DNA from: Torreya grandis
Lineage: Eukaryota > Streptophyta > Pinopsida > Cupressales > Taxaceae
Length of the DNA stretch: 64,000 bases
Direction: 5' to 3'
NCBI GenBank assembly: GCA_037957365.1
Contig: JARHVA010002685.1
Location: forward strand, 1,961,501-2,025,500
Shown: one piece after another, positions 12,829 to 22,752 of the stretch
How positions within the stretch are numbered: position 1 is the first letter of the stretch
Layout of the letters: each line of letters starts with the position of its first letter
The notes under the pieces: generated by a model
What the model saw: the letters and a program-made list of their open reading frames with translations, nothing else
The model's database searches: none
What the model was told of the DNA's origin: nothing
Position numbers and translations under genes: made by a program

Positions 12829-15800
12829 TATTATCTCCCATTCAATCATCTTCACCAAACATGGTTCCTCTACTCAACTTGCCTTTTATTTACAGTCAAA
12901 CCTATCTATACTCAGTACTCAACCTGATGTGACTATGTGAGCCCATTTAATGGTATGATTTGGTGATTTATTATCTCCTTAGGTTTATTAAACATGTTTG
13001 TGTCCATATATGTTTCCTCGTATCCCTTATAAATTCTTATTTTTATCACACCATCAATGTCTATCCTACTTTGTAGTCCCAACCCTATTTGCATGGAACC
13101 TTGATTGAGTTTATCTTCTTGGGGTGGTCTAATGGTGTTAACCTTGTTTTATCCTAATTGTTCATTTCCCATGATCCTCATATATCCTTATGAATACTAA
13201 ATTATATTTAATACCTTCTATAACCCATCCCAATATTCAGCACCCTATGTGCTTAGTTTACATAATAGGCTTGCTATGACTTTGTGAATCTACCATTTTA
13301 GGGTTGAAGATGAGAATGGGTTTTGAGTATAGGGTAATGGGTAGGAGATAGTGAGGGTATAAGGAGGAAAATTTATTAAAATATTTTATTCATGTATGTA
13401 TTTTAATCAACTTAATGAATCTTTACAACTACCTTACTCTTACTTATAAAGGATTTCACATTGTATGAATGATAGTAACCTTAGAAGTAGGACTTTGAAG
13501 GAGTTATTTATCTTGATGGTGGCTCAACTATGATTGAGAGGGAAATAATAATTTAATGTATCTAATATCCCATAATTAAACCTAAAATAATCATTCACTT
13601 CTATTTCCATGCCCTGGAGACTCTGTAAATTGTCTACAACTTGCAAATGTGATAATCCTAGAGATTTCCTTTATCTCTAGACTCATATGTGTGAATCAGG
13701 GCTGGATATTGTAGTACAAGGAAATTGAGGACTTTTATAAGACATGTGTAATCACTAATTTCATTAAAAAACCAAAATTATACTGAAACCATTTGAAGTA
13801 TAAACTTATGTGGATGAAGAATACAAATCTAATTATTTGAGTTATTAATGTTTATTTGTAAAGAACAAGGGATCAATCTAAAAACTAATGCCTACTATTT
13901 TAAGGCCATTATACCCCTTTCCATTTTCTAAGATATCAATCCACCATCTTCTCTTTCCTATCTATATTGATCAAGAACCTAACTAGTTATCCAAGGCTAC
14001 TAAAGAGCTCGATAGAGAAAGGGAAATGGTTATTGACACGTTTGACTTGATATCTAATTGATTATTCCATATAATTTTTGAACTAAGTCCCTTATACATA
14101 TTTATAACTTCCTCTAATCATGGTAATACTGTACAGATCTATACAAGTCTTAAAGCACCTACAACATGCAACTTTCTTGTATTTTCTCCATTTTTAGATC
14201 TTGAAATACCATTGGAGGATGAGAGGAGGGAAAATATGGGTCAAACAACATTACAAAACATGTGGCATGGGTGGGGAAGCTGAAGGCACACATTTCCAAT
14301 GTGTGGGACCCATTTGGTTATTGAAATATGAGTTTGAATTCTAAAAGGAGACCTTTTATGGAAATGAATACAATGTCATGACAATATGATGATAATGAAA
14401 CCTTTTTAAGAAGCCCTAATACAATGTTACATCCAAAATTTATTATTTTCCAAAGGTTTATAATGAAATTTAACTCATAAAATATGTTTGAAGGGTCATT
14501 TCATGACTTGAAGGGTGAATCAAGGCTTGAAAAAGGTTTCAATGAGTAAACCATGGAGAATGACCTTGAATACATCATCATACTTCACATTAGAACTCAA
14601 ACATGATATAGACACCATTCACATCTGCTAAAAATGTCTCTCATAAGAAATGGCTTAAAATAGGCCTAAATGCAATGAGAACTAGCAAACTTAAACTCTC
14701 TAAAATACCTTAGTTTATGATAAGAAACCTCAACATTATCAAATAATGTTTAGACCTTTCTCTAGACCCCAAAAAGTTTTTTTACACTCTTAAACTCACC
14801 CAATAACCATCATAAAAACTTATTACACCATCAAAATACTCAAAATAGGTTATGACATGAGGATATCTCAAGCATTGTCTAACCCATACCATGACACCTC
14901 AAAAAATGCCAAAACACTTATAAAAGAGACCAAAGAAGACAAAAAAATGCATCAAGACCACTACACACAAGCTTGGGTGGGTGTCATGGGATAGATTTTT
15001 TATTTCAAGGGTTTAAATCTGGTCTATGAGGCCAAATTATCATCTTTGGTGACTCATAGGGGTTCACCAACTTGTTGGTCAAGAGAACTAGCTATCTTAT
15101 ACATTACAGTCATGGTTCAGAAGAGAGACTTCTTTGGTTGAGCTAAAAATTCATGAATCATATCTTTTAGACCTTAAGGTATGTAAAAAATCATAAGACA
15201 CAATAAGAAACAAAGTAAATGCAATAATACATATAATAATAAAGTAAAACTTAAAAATCTAAGAGAGCATTAAGACAAGATAATGAAACAACTAAGGCTA
15301 ACACACACTTGTGTTGACACACATATTAGAACAAGACAACAACCTACAAAAAAAATTAACCTAAACATAAAATATTTCTCCTCCATGATCAAATGGAAAC
15401 ATTATTTGATCACCAAGGCACCATAAGATCATATTATCATATGTTGACTGAAACCCAATCAGGTATTGTTCATAGGATGAGGACCTCAACTTTCATATTG
15501 AGATGTTAACATGTTTACAGCCTCTTTCAATGGAAAATGGGCCATCTTAATCCATTATCAGGTGCATAAGTTAGATATAAGAAACAAGTACCCAGTCATA
15601 TTCACTGCATACTTGTCTACTTCACATGAACAATCTCAATTATACCTTACCCATAGGATGCTCTTGATCAAGCTGAACAATTTTAGGTAAATCATGTGGC
15701 ACACTTGTAGGGTTGAATTACAAGAGAGGTACATTTTTTTTCTTAAAAAATTAATGCCAAAATTTTTTAGTTTCATTATCTAATAGTGTAGAGACATCTA

Positions 15801-16513
15801 AAAATGGGAGGAGGGGTTGATATTCTTATTTTAAGAGCTCAAATAAGTCATATTCATATGAGACAACCTCTTGGGATGGCATGGTTGGAGGGTTGAATTA
15901 ATCTTGTTTGGTGATACCATATTCTACAATATGAATCAAATCATGACATGATTCATTCATAGAGTAACCTGATCTTATGATTTCAAACAACTATTTTACT
16001 TTGTCCTTGCATGGTTCTAGTTTCATTAGACATTCTTGCTTCATAGGATCTGATGTAGGAGTAGGTATAACATAGCTTGATAAGCATTTGGAAACCATAT
16101 ATCCTTGACTATTCTCATGGAAATATAATAAACTTTATGCCAAATTTTATGGAGCATCATATTCTTGTTCATCTATCATCACAATTTGATAAGCTTACAT
16201 GATATGGTCATTTTTTTTCCAATTCCATGGGTTGGTTTGCATCTTCCTTGGCCAATTAAAACCTCTTAAGGGCTTCCTCCATGTTATAAAAATGTTACAA
16301 AGGACTCATGAGAAATATTAGTTTCCATGTCATCAATGTAGTCTTCAAGTTCATCTTCTTCTTAGCCAATGGGTATGTATTCTTATTGTGGTTCACCTTG
16401 CTCACCTTGATCTTCTTTAATTTCACCATCTATTTCATTGTTGAAGGTTGTGTAATAATGATGAACTCTTCCTATATCTCATTTAAATCACCTTCATCAT
16501 CTACCACTATAGC

Positions 16514-16518
16514 TTGAC
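16514..16518. repeat. Target-site duplication TTGAC, left of element C
   Basis: Identical to 21252-21256. The empty site in the sister B internal region (29886-29890) carries a single TTGAC in the same context (CAACTTGACCTTTTTC). Confidence 0.95.
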
Positions 16519-16824
16519 TGTGATATCCCCTTCTAATAGGGATATATGAAAGACACAAAACTCTGATACCAAAGACAAAAGCTCTGATACCACTATGATA
16601 TACCTTACTAATAGGGACTCTCTTATCTGCACAAAAGCTCTGATATATAGCAATAACAGCTCTGATACCACTGTGATATCCCCTTCTAATAGGGATATAT
16701 GAAAGACACAAAACTCTGATACCAAAGACAAAAGCTCTGATACCACTGTGATATACCTTACTAATAGGGACTCTCTTATCTGCACAAAAGCTCTGATATA
16801 TAGCAATAACAGCTCTGATACCAC
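16519..16824 (-). repeat. Two 153-bp tandem units with primer-site copies in the 3' LTR of C
   Basis: Each unit splits into a 75-base and a 78-base half. Both halves begin TGTGATAT (the LTR terminus) and end GCTCTGATACCAC (antisense of the tRNA-iMet primer site). A partial third unit (TGGAATATCCCC) starts at 16825. Confidence 0.95.
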
Positions 16825-17069
16825 TGGAATATCCCCTTCAAATAGGAAATATAGAAACACAAAAAATTTGAACCAAGATATAATCTCTGTTGAATAAATT
16901 CAGAATGATAACAATAATATAGTTTTTTTCAATAGTAAATCATAGATCTTATCACTTGTCCTTCTAAACTATTACAATTACAGTCCTCTATTATGCATCT
17001 AAATATGAAATACAATCTTGAAAACCCTAGCTTTGCAAATTTGGAAGTGCAAATTGAATTCTGGAAAGT

Positions 17070-17265
17070 CTCGGCCTACTGTGTCGAACACACAGTCACC
17101 AGCATCGGTCGATATACTGCCGACATCAGTCACTGCAGGTCCTTATCTGCCGACGTCGGTCTCCAATCGGCCAATGTCGGTATCTGGAAGCTCTCTGTTA
17201 GCCGATGTCAGTGTCGGTATGGATTTGTACGGACCTGTACGGACTTTGTACGGCCGCCAATTAAG
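17070..17265 (-). promoter_or_regulatory. CpG-rich tract with CCGACGTCGG-type palindromes in LTR C
   Basis: In otherwise AT-rich DNA this stretch carries repeated GCCGACGTCGGT-like boxes and three TGTACGGAC-like boxes. CCGAC is the core of plant DRE/CRT sites and ACGT the core of many bZIP sites. A regulatory role is inference. The tract holds roughly two fifths of the LTR-LTR differences, all transitions. The partner tract is at about 20275-20467. Confidence 0.5.
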
Positions 17266-18017
17266 CACAACTTCCCTATTTTCAACCCCTGATCTGAAAA
17301 TATACGCTTCTAGCACAGAAGATCTCTAGCTATATAATTTATTGAATCAAAACATAAATAAATAAATACCTGGAATATCTGTAATAACTTCTATGTGAAG
17401 TTATCTCTCAACCCTGTAAATTTTGTGATAACTTCTGGGTGAAGCTATCTCTCAATTTGGCAATAGATCAGCTGATATTTCATAGCCTCTTAATTACACA
17501 CACTGAAGAGGGAATGTTCTCCAATGCAAATGGAATCCTGGAACCCTAGGCTCAGTCTTCACAGAAGAAATTCTTCAAAATCAATAATCAATAATCAATG
17601 GCTAATGAACAATGGCCTCCATGAGAAACCCTTATACCCTCAAAAAGATATGCTTGCCCTAATTAGGGTTTCTTAAATTAGAATTAGGGTTTCTAATTAA
17701 AAATAGGCTAAATAATTAATATTTGATTAAATCAATCAAATATTAATATCTCCCCCAATACATGTCGGATCGACGAACCGATCGAAGCTAGTGAATCAGG
17801 GAGTGATTCCGCACATAACCATACCATAATAAAGGTGCTCCACTGCATATCAAATATCCCTAAAAAGTAGGAGCTCAGGCCCAATGCATCTGAAATAACC
17901 TAAATGAAAACCAAATGTAGAAATTCTGTGAATCAAAGTCAATCCAAGCTCCATTATGACCCTCTATCCATCCTATTAGCCTACAAAGGTCGTATAATAG
18001 GCTAATCATCAAGACTG

Positions 18018-19622
18018 TCAATGTCCATGAAAAAGGGGACATGACAATCCACCCCTCCAAAAATTGCTTGTCCCCAAGCAATCTCGGAACAATGAACTTC
18101 TTGATCCACCTGGATCCCAAATGTAGTTATGCTCTACACTACTGTGAATCAATGTGAGTACCTGCAATATCATCAGAAGTAAAACAAAGAGGAACCCGTA
18201 ATCAAATTGGCGAACACGACTCAACCAATCTCTGAAATCACAACTGCCCTGGATGTGTCGATACTGTAGGCTGTGTAATTGGCAGCTACAAATTCCATCT
18301 ACAAAAGATGGTGTTAATCCATCCCATAACTGATCCCTCTGTAAAGGTGGCACAACAGACAGTACCACACTATCATATGCGTGAGAAGAATCAATCTGGA
18401 GACTCGACTCCACTAGTATCTCCAACTCATCAGAATCAGGTACTCCCAAATCCTGAACATGTGTGTTAGCATCAATAACATGCTCCTCAGCAACCCCTGT
18501 AGGAATGTAATCACCACCAACCATCTCAATATATAAATGGACTGGGCCTGGTACTGGTGAAGACTGCAAATGCTCCAACTCTGCAGTCACCTCAGCTAAA
18601 TGAAACTGTGACTCCTCGAAAGCCAACTGCGTACTCTCAAGAATCTTAAAAGTCACCTCAAGCTACTGAGTAAGCTCACTCACCTTATCTTCCTTGGCCA
18701 ATAATGCATCATACACTATGCCGCCCCACTCTATAAGATAATCTCTGTTGGTGACCAACTGCATATAGTCCTGTCTCAGAATCTGGATAGCCTCCCATAA
18801 AGAGTGGATCTCTGTCAAGGATAAATAACTGCCTCCCTACTCAATGCTAGCAGGAGAACCCCATCCATAAACTGCTAATAACTGATGAGCAACATCGAAA
18901 TGATTGCAAGCGGTAGCAATGTCTCGCTCACTAACTCTCAGCTGACTAGACACACGGTGGCACTGGCTAGATTGTCTCCTACAATCCTCCTCTGATGCAT
19001 GGCCCAAAAGAGTAGACTCAGAATCACTTACCTCTATAATACTACCATCCATACTCTGTGAATCAACTCCATAGCTCATATCAACATATAGAGTATCAAC
19101 AACTGTAGCATCACTGTCTATCTCTTCCATACCGAAAGAAACAACTGGTGAAACTAAGTCCTCAAAACTGTCGACTGCATTCCCCTGAGTATCATCTACA
19201 ATAATAGGATCCTGGGACTCTGCTACAATCTCTACCATAGTTGAGAGATCATCAAACCTCAGTGCACTAACATTTGAGCACACCTCTACACTCTGAGTGC
19301 AAGCATCTAACTCATCCTCATCTTCACTATATCCTATCTCATAATCATAATAATTATGGGACATGCTGCTCTCTCATCTAAGTGATCTGTAGTGCTCTCT
19401 CCTCAACTTGACAAAACGATCAAAGGTTGTCCTCTCTTGAACATGAGGAGGTAATAAGTCCCACTCATCATTCACTATCATATACCGCGTGGGTTTGTTT
19501 TTGAATGTAGGATATGTAAGAATTTCATTCATCCTCCTCTGAGTTTCTTCCAACTGCTTCAAACTGTGTTCCAGCTTCTTCATATCATTGTCCCACTATT
19601 TCTGAGTATATGAAGGCATCAT
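18018..19622 (-). pseudogene. Single ~534-codon frame of element C, broken by four nonsense codons
   Basis: Three open stretches (19583-19374, 19364-18837, 18656-18018) lie in one frame from an ATG at 19622 to a TGA at 18018. Four in-frame stops interrupt it: TAG 19598-19596, TGA 19376-19374, TAG 18839-18837 and TAG 18665-18663. Each is explained by a single C-to-T change from CAG or CGA, the plant CHG and CG methylation contexts. There is no frameshift. The N-terminus has a coiled-coil-like segment (KKLEHSLKQLEETQRRM), then a Ser/Asp/Glu-rich acidic region (about residues 85-260), a second heptad-like segment around residues 310-352, and a hydrophobic stretch near 475-492. The end overlaps the polypurine tract and 29 bases of LTR. 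I recognise no gag zinc knuckle and no pol motif. The product is unknown, possibly gag-like or captured. Confidence 0.75.
18047..18063 (-). promoter_or_regulatory. Polypurine tract of element C
   Basis: On the minus strand this reads TTTTTGGAGGGGTGGAT directly before the 3' LTR. The long frame reads through it as a Phe-Trp-Arg-Gly-Gly segment. Confidence 0.85.
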
Positions 19623-19709
19623 GATACTTTGCTGATTCAATCTACCCAAACTACCCAACAGGATGGCAAGACATTAGCTCTGATGTGCCCAACAGGATGG
19701 CAGGAATTT

Positions 19710-19722
19710 GGCTCTGATACCA
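19710..19722 (-). promoter_or_regulatory. Primer-binding site, tRNA-iMet type
   Basis: On the minus strand it reads TGGTATCAGAGCC, complementary to the 3' end of plant initiator methionine tRNA (ending GGCTCTGATACCA). It is one base from the end of the 5' LTR. This fixes element orientation and the start of minus-strand DNA synthesis. Confidence 0.95.
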
Positions 19723-19723
19723 T

Positions 19724-20029
19724 TGTGATATCCCCTTCTAATAGGGATATATGAAAGACACAAAACTCTGATACCAAAGACAAAAGCTCTGATACCACTG
19801 TGATATACCTTACTAATAGGGACTCTCTTATCTGCACAAAAGCTCTAATATATAGCAATAACAGCTCTGATACCACTGTGATATCCCCTTCTAATAGGGA
19901 TATATGAAAGACACAAAACTCTGATACCAAAGACAAAAGCTCTGATACCACTGTGATATACCTTACTAATAGGGACTCTCTTATCTGCACAAAAGCTCTG
20001 ATATATAGCAACAACAGCTCTGATACCAC
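19724..20029 (-). repeat. Two 153-bp tandem units with primer-site copies in the 5' LTR of C
   Basis: Same organisation as 16519-16824: four LTR-terminus/primer-site junctions in tandem, followed by a degenerate unit from 20030. The real primer site lies just to the left at 19710-19722. Confidence 0.95.
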
Positions 20030-20530
20030 TGTAATATCCCCTTCAAATAGGAAATATAGCAACACAAAAAATTTGAACCAAGATATAATCTATGTTGAAT
20101 AAATTTAGAATGATGACAATAATATAATTTTTTTCAATAGTAAATCACAGATCTTATCACTTGTCCTTCTAAACTATTACAATTGCAGTCCTCTATTATG
20201 CATCTAAATATGAAATACAGTCTTGAAAACCCTGGCTTTGCAAATCTGGAAGTGCAAATTGAATTCTGGAAAGTCTCGGCCTGCTGTGTCGAACACACAG
20301 TCGCCGGCGTCGGTCGATATACTGCCGACGTCGGTCACTGCAGGTCCTTATCTACTGACGTCGGTCTCCAATCGGCTGATGTCGATATCTGGAAGCTCTC
20401 TATCAGCCGATGTCAGTGTTGGTATGGATTTGTACGGACCTGTACAGACTTCGTACGGCCACCAATTAAGCACAACTTCCCTATTTTCAACCCCTGATCT
20501 GAAAATATATGATTCTAGCATAGAAGATCT

Positions 20531-20546
20531 CTAGCTGTATAATTTA
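20531..20546 (-). promoter_or_regulatory. Possible TATA box of element C (5' LTR)
   Basis: On the minus strand AAATTATACAGC here and AAATTATATAGC in the 3' LTR (17329-17340) lie upstream of the CpG-rich tract. Transcription from here would include the CpG tract, the 153-bp repeats and the primer site. This is based on TATA-like sequence and position only. Confidence 0.3.
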
Positions 20547-21251
20547 TTGAATCAAAACATAAATAAATAAATACCTGGAATATCTGTAATAACTTCTATG
20601 TGAAGTTATCTCTCAACCCTGTAAATTTTGTGATAACTTCTGGATGAAGCTATCTCTCAATTTGGCAATAGATCCGCTGATATTTCACAGCCTCTTAATT
20701 GCACACACTGAAGAGGGAACATTCTCCAATGCAAATGGAATCCTAGAACCCTAGGCTAAGTCTTCACAGAAGAAATTCTTCAAAATCAATAATCAATAAT
20801 CAATGGCTAATGAACAATGGCCTCCATGAGAAACCCTTATACCCTCAAAAAGATATGCTTGCCCTAATTAGGGTTTCTTAAATTAGAATTAGGGTTTCTA
20901 ATTAAAAATAGGCTAAATAATTAATATTTGATTAAATCAATCAAATATTAATATCTCCCTCAATACATGTTGGATCGACAAACCGATCGAAGCTAGTGAA
21001 TCAGGGAGTGATTCCGCACATAACCATACCATAATAAAGGTGCTCCACTGCATATCAAATATCCCTAAAAAGTAGGAGCTCAGGCCCAATGCATCTAAAA
21101 TAACTTGAATGAAAACCAAATGTAGAAATTCTGTGAATCAAAGTCAATCCAAGCTCCATTATGACCCTCTATCCATCCTATTAGCCTACAAAGGTCGTAT
21201 AATAGGCTAATCATCAAGACTGTCAATGTCCATGAAAAAGGGGACATGACA

Positions 21252-21256
21252 TTGAC
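21252..21256. repeat. Target-site duplication TTGAC, right of element C
   Basis: Directly follows the LTR terminus ATGACA and matches 16514-16518 exactly. Confidence 0.95.
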
Positions 21257-22731
21257 CTTTTTCATTTTACTTGCCAAGGATAGGCTCATTTTTAAGAAGT
21301 GGAATATGAGACTTTTAAAGGAATTCTATAAGAGAGGTAAAATTTAGTTGTGTTGTATATGTTTCATTCTTATCATTAATCTAATAAATTTTGAAAAACA
21401 ACACCTCATTCTACTTCTGCATATTATTTTGAATGGACATCCATGATAGGAATGTTTTGGAATCTTGAGGAGGGAGGGATGAGGATTGAGTGTTTCATAT
21501 TTCTCTTTAACTTCAACATCTTAGTGCAAGTTTTAATCATCTCCATTTCTTCATGACTCTACTAATTATTTCCATGTTCAAACAATGGATCTAGGATATT
21601 CTTCTATTGTATGTGTTACAACTTGTGTAGAGAATGAAGGCACATTTTCCTAAAACTGCACTACTTTTATTGCTTCTATTGATTAAGATACATGCTCATT
21701 AGAAAGTTTAATTTATATAGCTAGATGAACTTCAAAATCAAGCCTAGATTGATCAAATATATCCTTTGATTAATTATGAATGGAGTGTTCCTACCAAGTC
21801 TGATCGAAACCATGACATTGAATCCTCTCAACACACACTTCTTCCATTTTTACACTCTCTTGAATAGATGTCCAAGTAGGAAAAGATTCAAGACTTTGTG
21901 AGGGACTTGAGAAGTTTTGAAACTCACTGGTTTGGGTCCTTTGAGGAAGGATGGGATTATAAACAAAGGACTGATTTGGATTAGGTGAGGGAACATAATG
22001 CTGGTAATATTAGACTTTTTTTCCCTCATGGATAAGTAACCTCTCTTCTATGCTTACAATCAAACCACTGGCATCTAACATTTCACTAGTTGGCCTTATT
22101 GGATTCTCCTTCATAATATATGTCCATTTTCTCTTGACTTATTGGAATGAGGTTATAATACTCTTAATTAGGTGACTAGGGACCCATTAGCCATAAACCA
22201 TTTATGTGTCAATCCAAACACTGCATTTATCATAACCTAAGAGGGTTTGATTAAGGCTATAAAGGGACTGATTTAGAACATGGTTAGGTGGACTAGGAGA
22301 ATCATGATGTTTCCAAGACTGATTAGGATGATAGATAAGTTTCCAAGGAGGTGTAATTGGGGTGGTGAGTGGCATATATAACTAATAATGAGGTTAAGGA
22401 GGTTCAACATAATACTGGTAAGGGTCAACACGTTGTTGGTGATAAGGATCACTAGACTAGTATGGGTCATAGTATGGTTGATGATGCTCATTATAGGGAT
22501 GACAAGAGGGTATAGCATAGCAGTTGTATTTATACTAAGAGATTATACATCATTATTCAAGTGAACAACCAAACATACTATCAATAACAAACTATCATTA
22601 CCCTTACATGAAGATCTAATAATGACCACTTTGGCATCAAATTATGACTATAAATAGGATTATCTAATGCCTGTAGTTACTTAAGATCATTGAACGCTAA
22701 TGGAATGTGATCCAAGATGATTAAATATTCA

Positions 22732-22747
22732 TGTCACTAGGAGTGCT
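22732..22747 (-). promoter_or_regulatory. Decayed primer-binding site, left internal region of array B
   Basis: On the minus strand, after LTR-B2 and a 5-base spacer, it reads AGCACTCCTAGTGACA. This aligns with the family A site TGGCATACCTAGTGGGA at 41560-41576. The primer tRNA is not identified with confidence; the consensus begins TGGCRYRCC. Confidence 0.45.
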
Positions 22748-22752
22748 AGAAT

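Larger units (their letters stand above)
9408..15042 (-). mobile_element. LTR-B1 (3' LTR of the minus-strand array)
   Basis: About 5.6 kb, alignable throughout to LTR-B2. Shared landmarks include the GGGAGAGAGAAACAT box near 9597, the long pyrimidine-rich middle, and the AACATGTGGCATGGGTGGGG box near 14257. Relative to the other copies it has lost three bases at its right end (ATCAACATC became ATCATC). It has also gained a 46-bp AT microsatellite and a G14 run absent from B2. No coding capacity is evident. Confidence 0.8.
16519..18046 (-). mobile_element. 3' LTR of element C
   Basis: 1528 bp, the same length as its partner. On the plus strand it opens with two tandem 153-bp units (16519-16671 and 16672-16824) that each contain two CTCTGATACCAC boxes antisense to the primer site. 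A CpG-rich tract (about 17070-17265), an AT-rich section and the terminus ACATGACA follow. The reading frame of the internal region runs 29 bases into this LTR. Confidence 0.95.
16519..21251 (-). mobile_element. Element C: complete non-autonomous LTR retrotransposon nested in array B
   Basis: Two 1528-bp LTRs (16519-18046 and 19724-21251) run from TGTGATATCCCC to GGGGACATGACA on the plus strand. They are flanked by perfect TTGAC duplications (16514-16518 and 21252-21256). The uninterrupted target survives in the sister copy at 29886-29890. The primer site (19710-19722) and polypurine tract (18047-18063) place the 5' LTR on the right, so the element reads on the minus strand. The LTRs differ at about 3 percent of positions by my count, nearly all transitions, so it is much younger than its host array. 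The 1.68 kb internal region holds a single long decayed frame and no recognisable pol domains. It would need a helper element. Confidence 0.95.
19724..21251 (-). mobile_element. 5' LTR of element C
   Basis: 1528 bp, starting one base from the primer site and ending at the TTGAC duplication. It carries the same two 153-bp units (19724-19876 and 19877-20029) and the same CpG-rich tract (about 20275-20467). On the minus strand the units form the U5 end, so the transcript's primer-binding region is preceded by several further primer-like sites. Confidence 0.95.
15361..22543 (-). pseudogene. Decayed gag-like protein of family B, left internal copy, split by element C
   Basis: The frame begins near 22543 (ATC replaces the ATG found at 31179) and is interrupted by element C between 21251 and 16519. 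It ends near 15361 at a TAG that matches the end of the right copy. Visible on the minus strand are a Tyr/Pro/His-rich start (HHQPYYDPY), the shared block with LLGYDK, VPSHLI and TSEML motifs at about 22010-22275, and a C-terminal SYEQYLIGFQSTYDN stretch near 15430-15475. Many nonsense codons are TAA/TAG where the sister copy has CAA/CAG. I do not recognise the family. Position between primer site and 3' LTR suggests a gag-like role, but no zinc knuckle or protease motif is visible. Element C is inserted at TTGAC within the acidic region. Confidence 0.6.

Noticed and set aside
15043..15062. Plus-strand primer site reading TTTGGTGACTCATAGGGG after LTR-B1
   Set aside because: It looks like a primer site, but the coding remnants and the better-matched primer region lie on the minus strand, and the same box precedes the 3' LTR in family A.
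16472..16860. Repetitive minus-strand open frames (79 and 117 codons) rich in VVSELL and YIRAFVQ
   Set aside because: They are translations of the 153-bp tandem units in the LTR of element C; the similar frame at 19637-20065 has the same cause.
16993..17329. Overlapping ~100-codon plus-strand frames, repeated at 20183-20534
   Set aside because: They lie antisense in the CpG-rich part of the two LTRs of element C and are open because of base composition. No protein features are visible and the two frames overlap.
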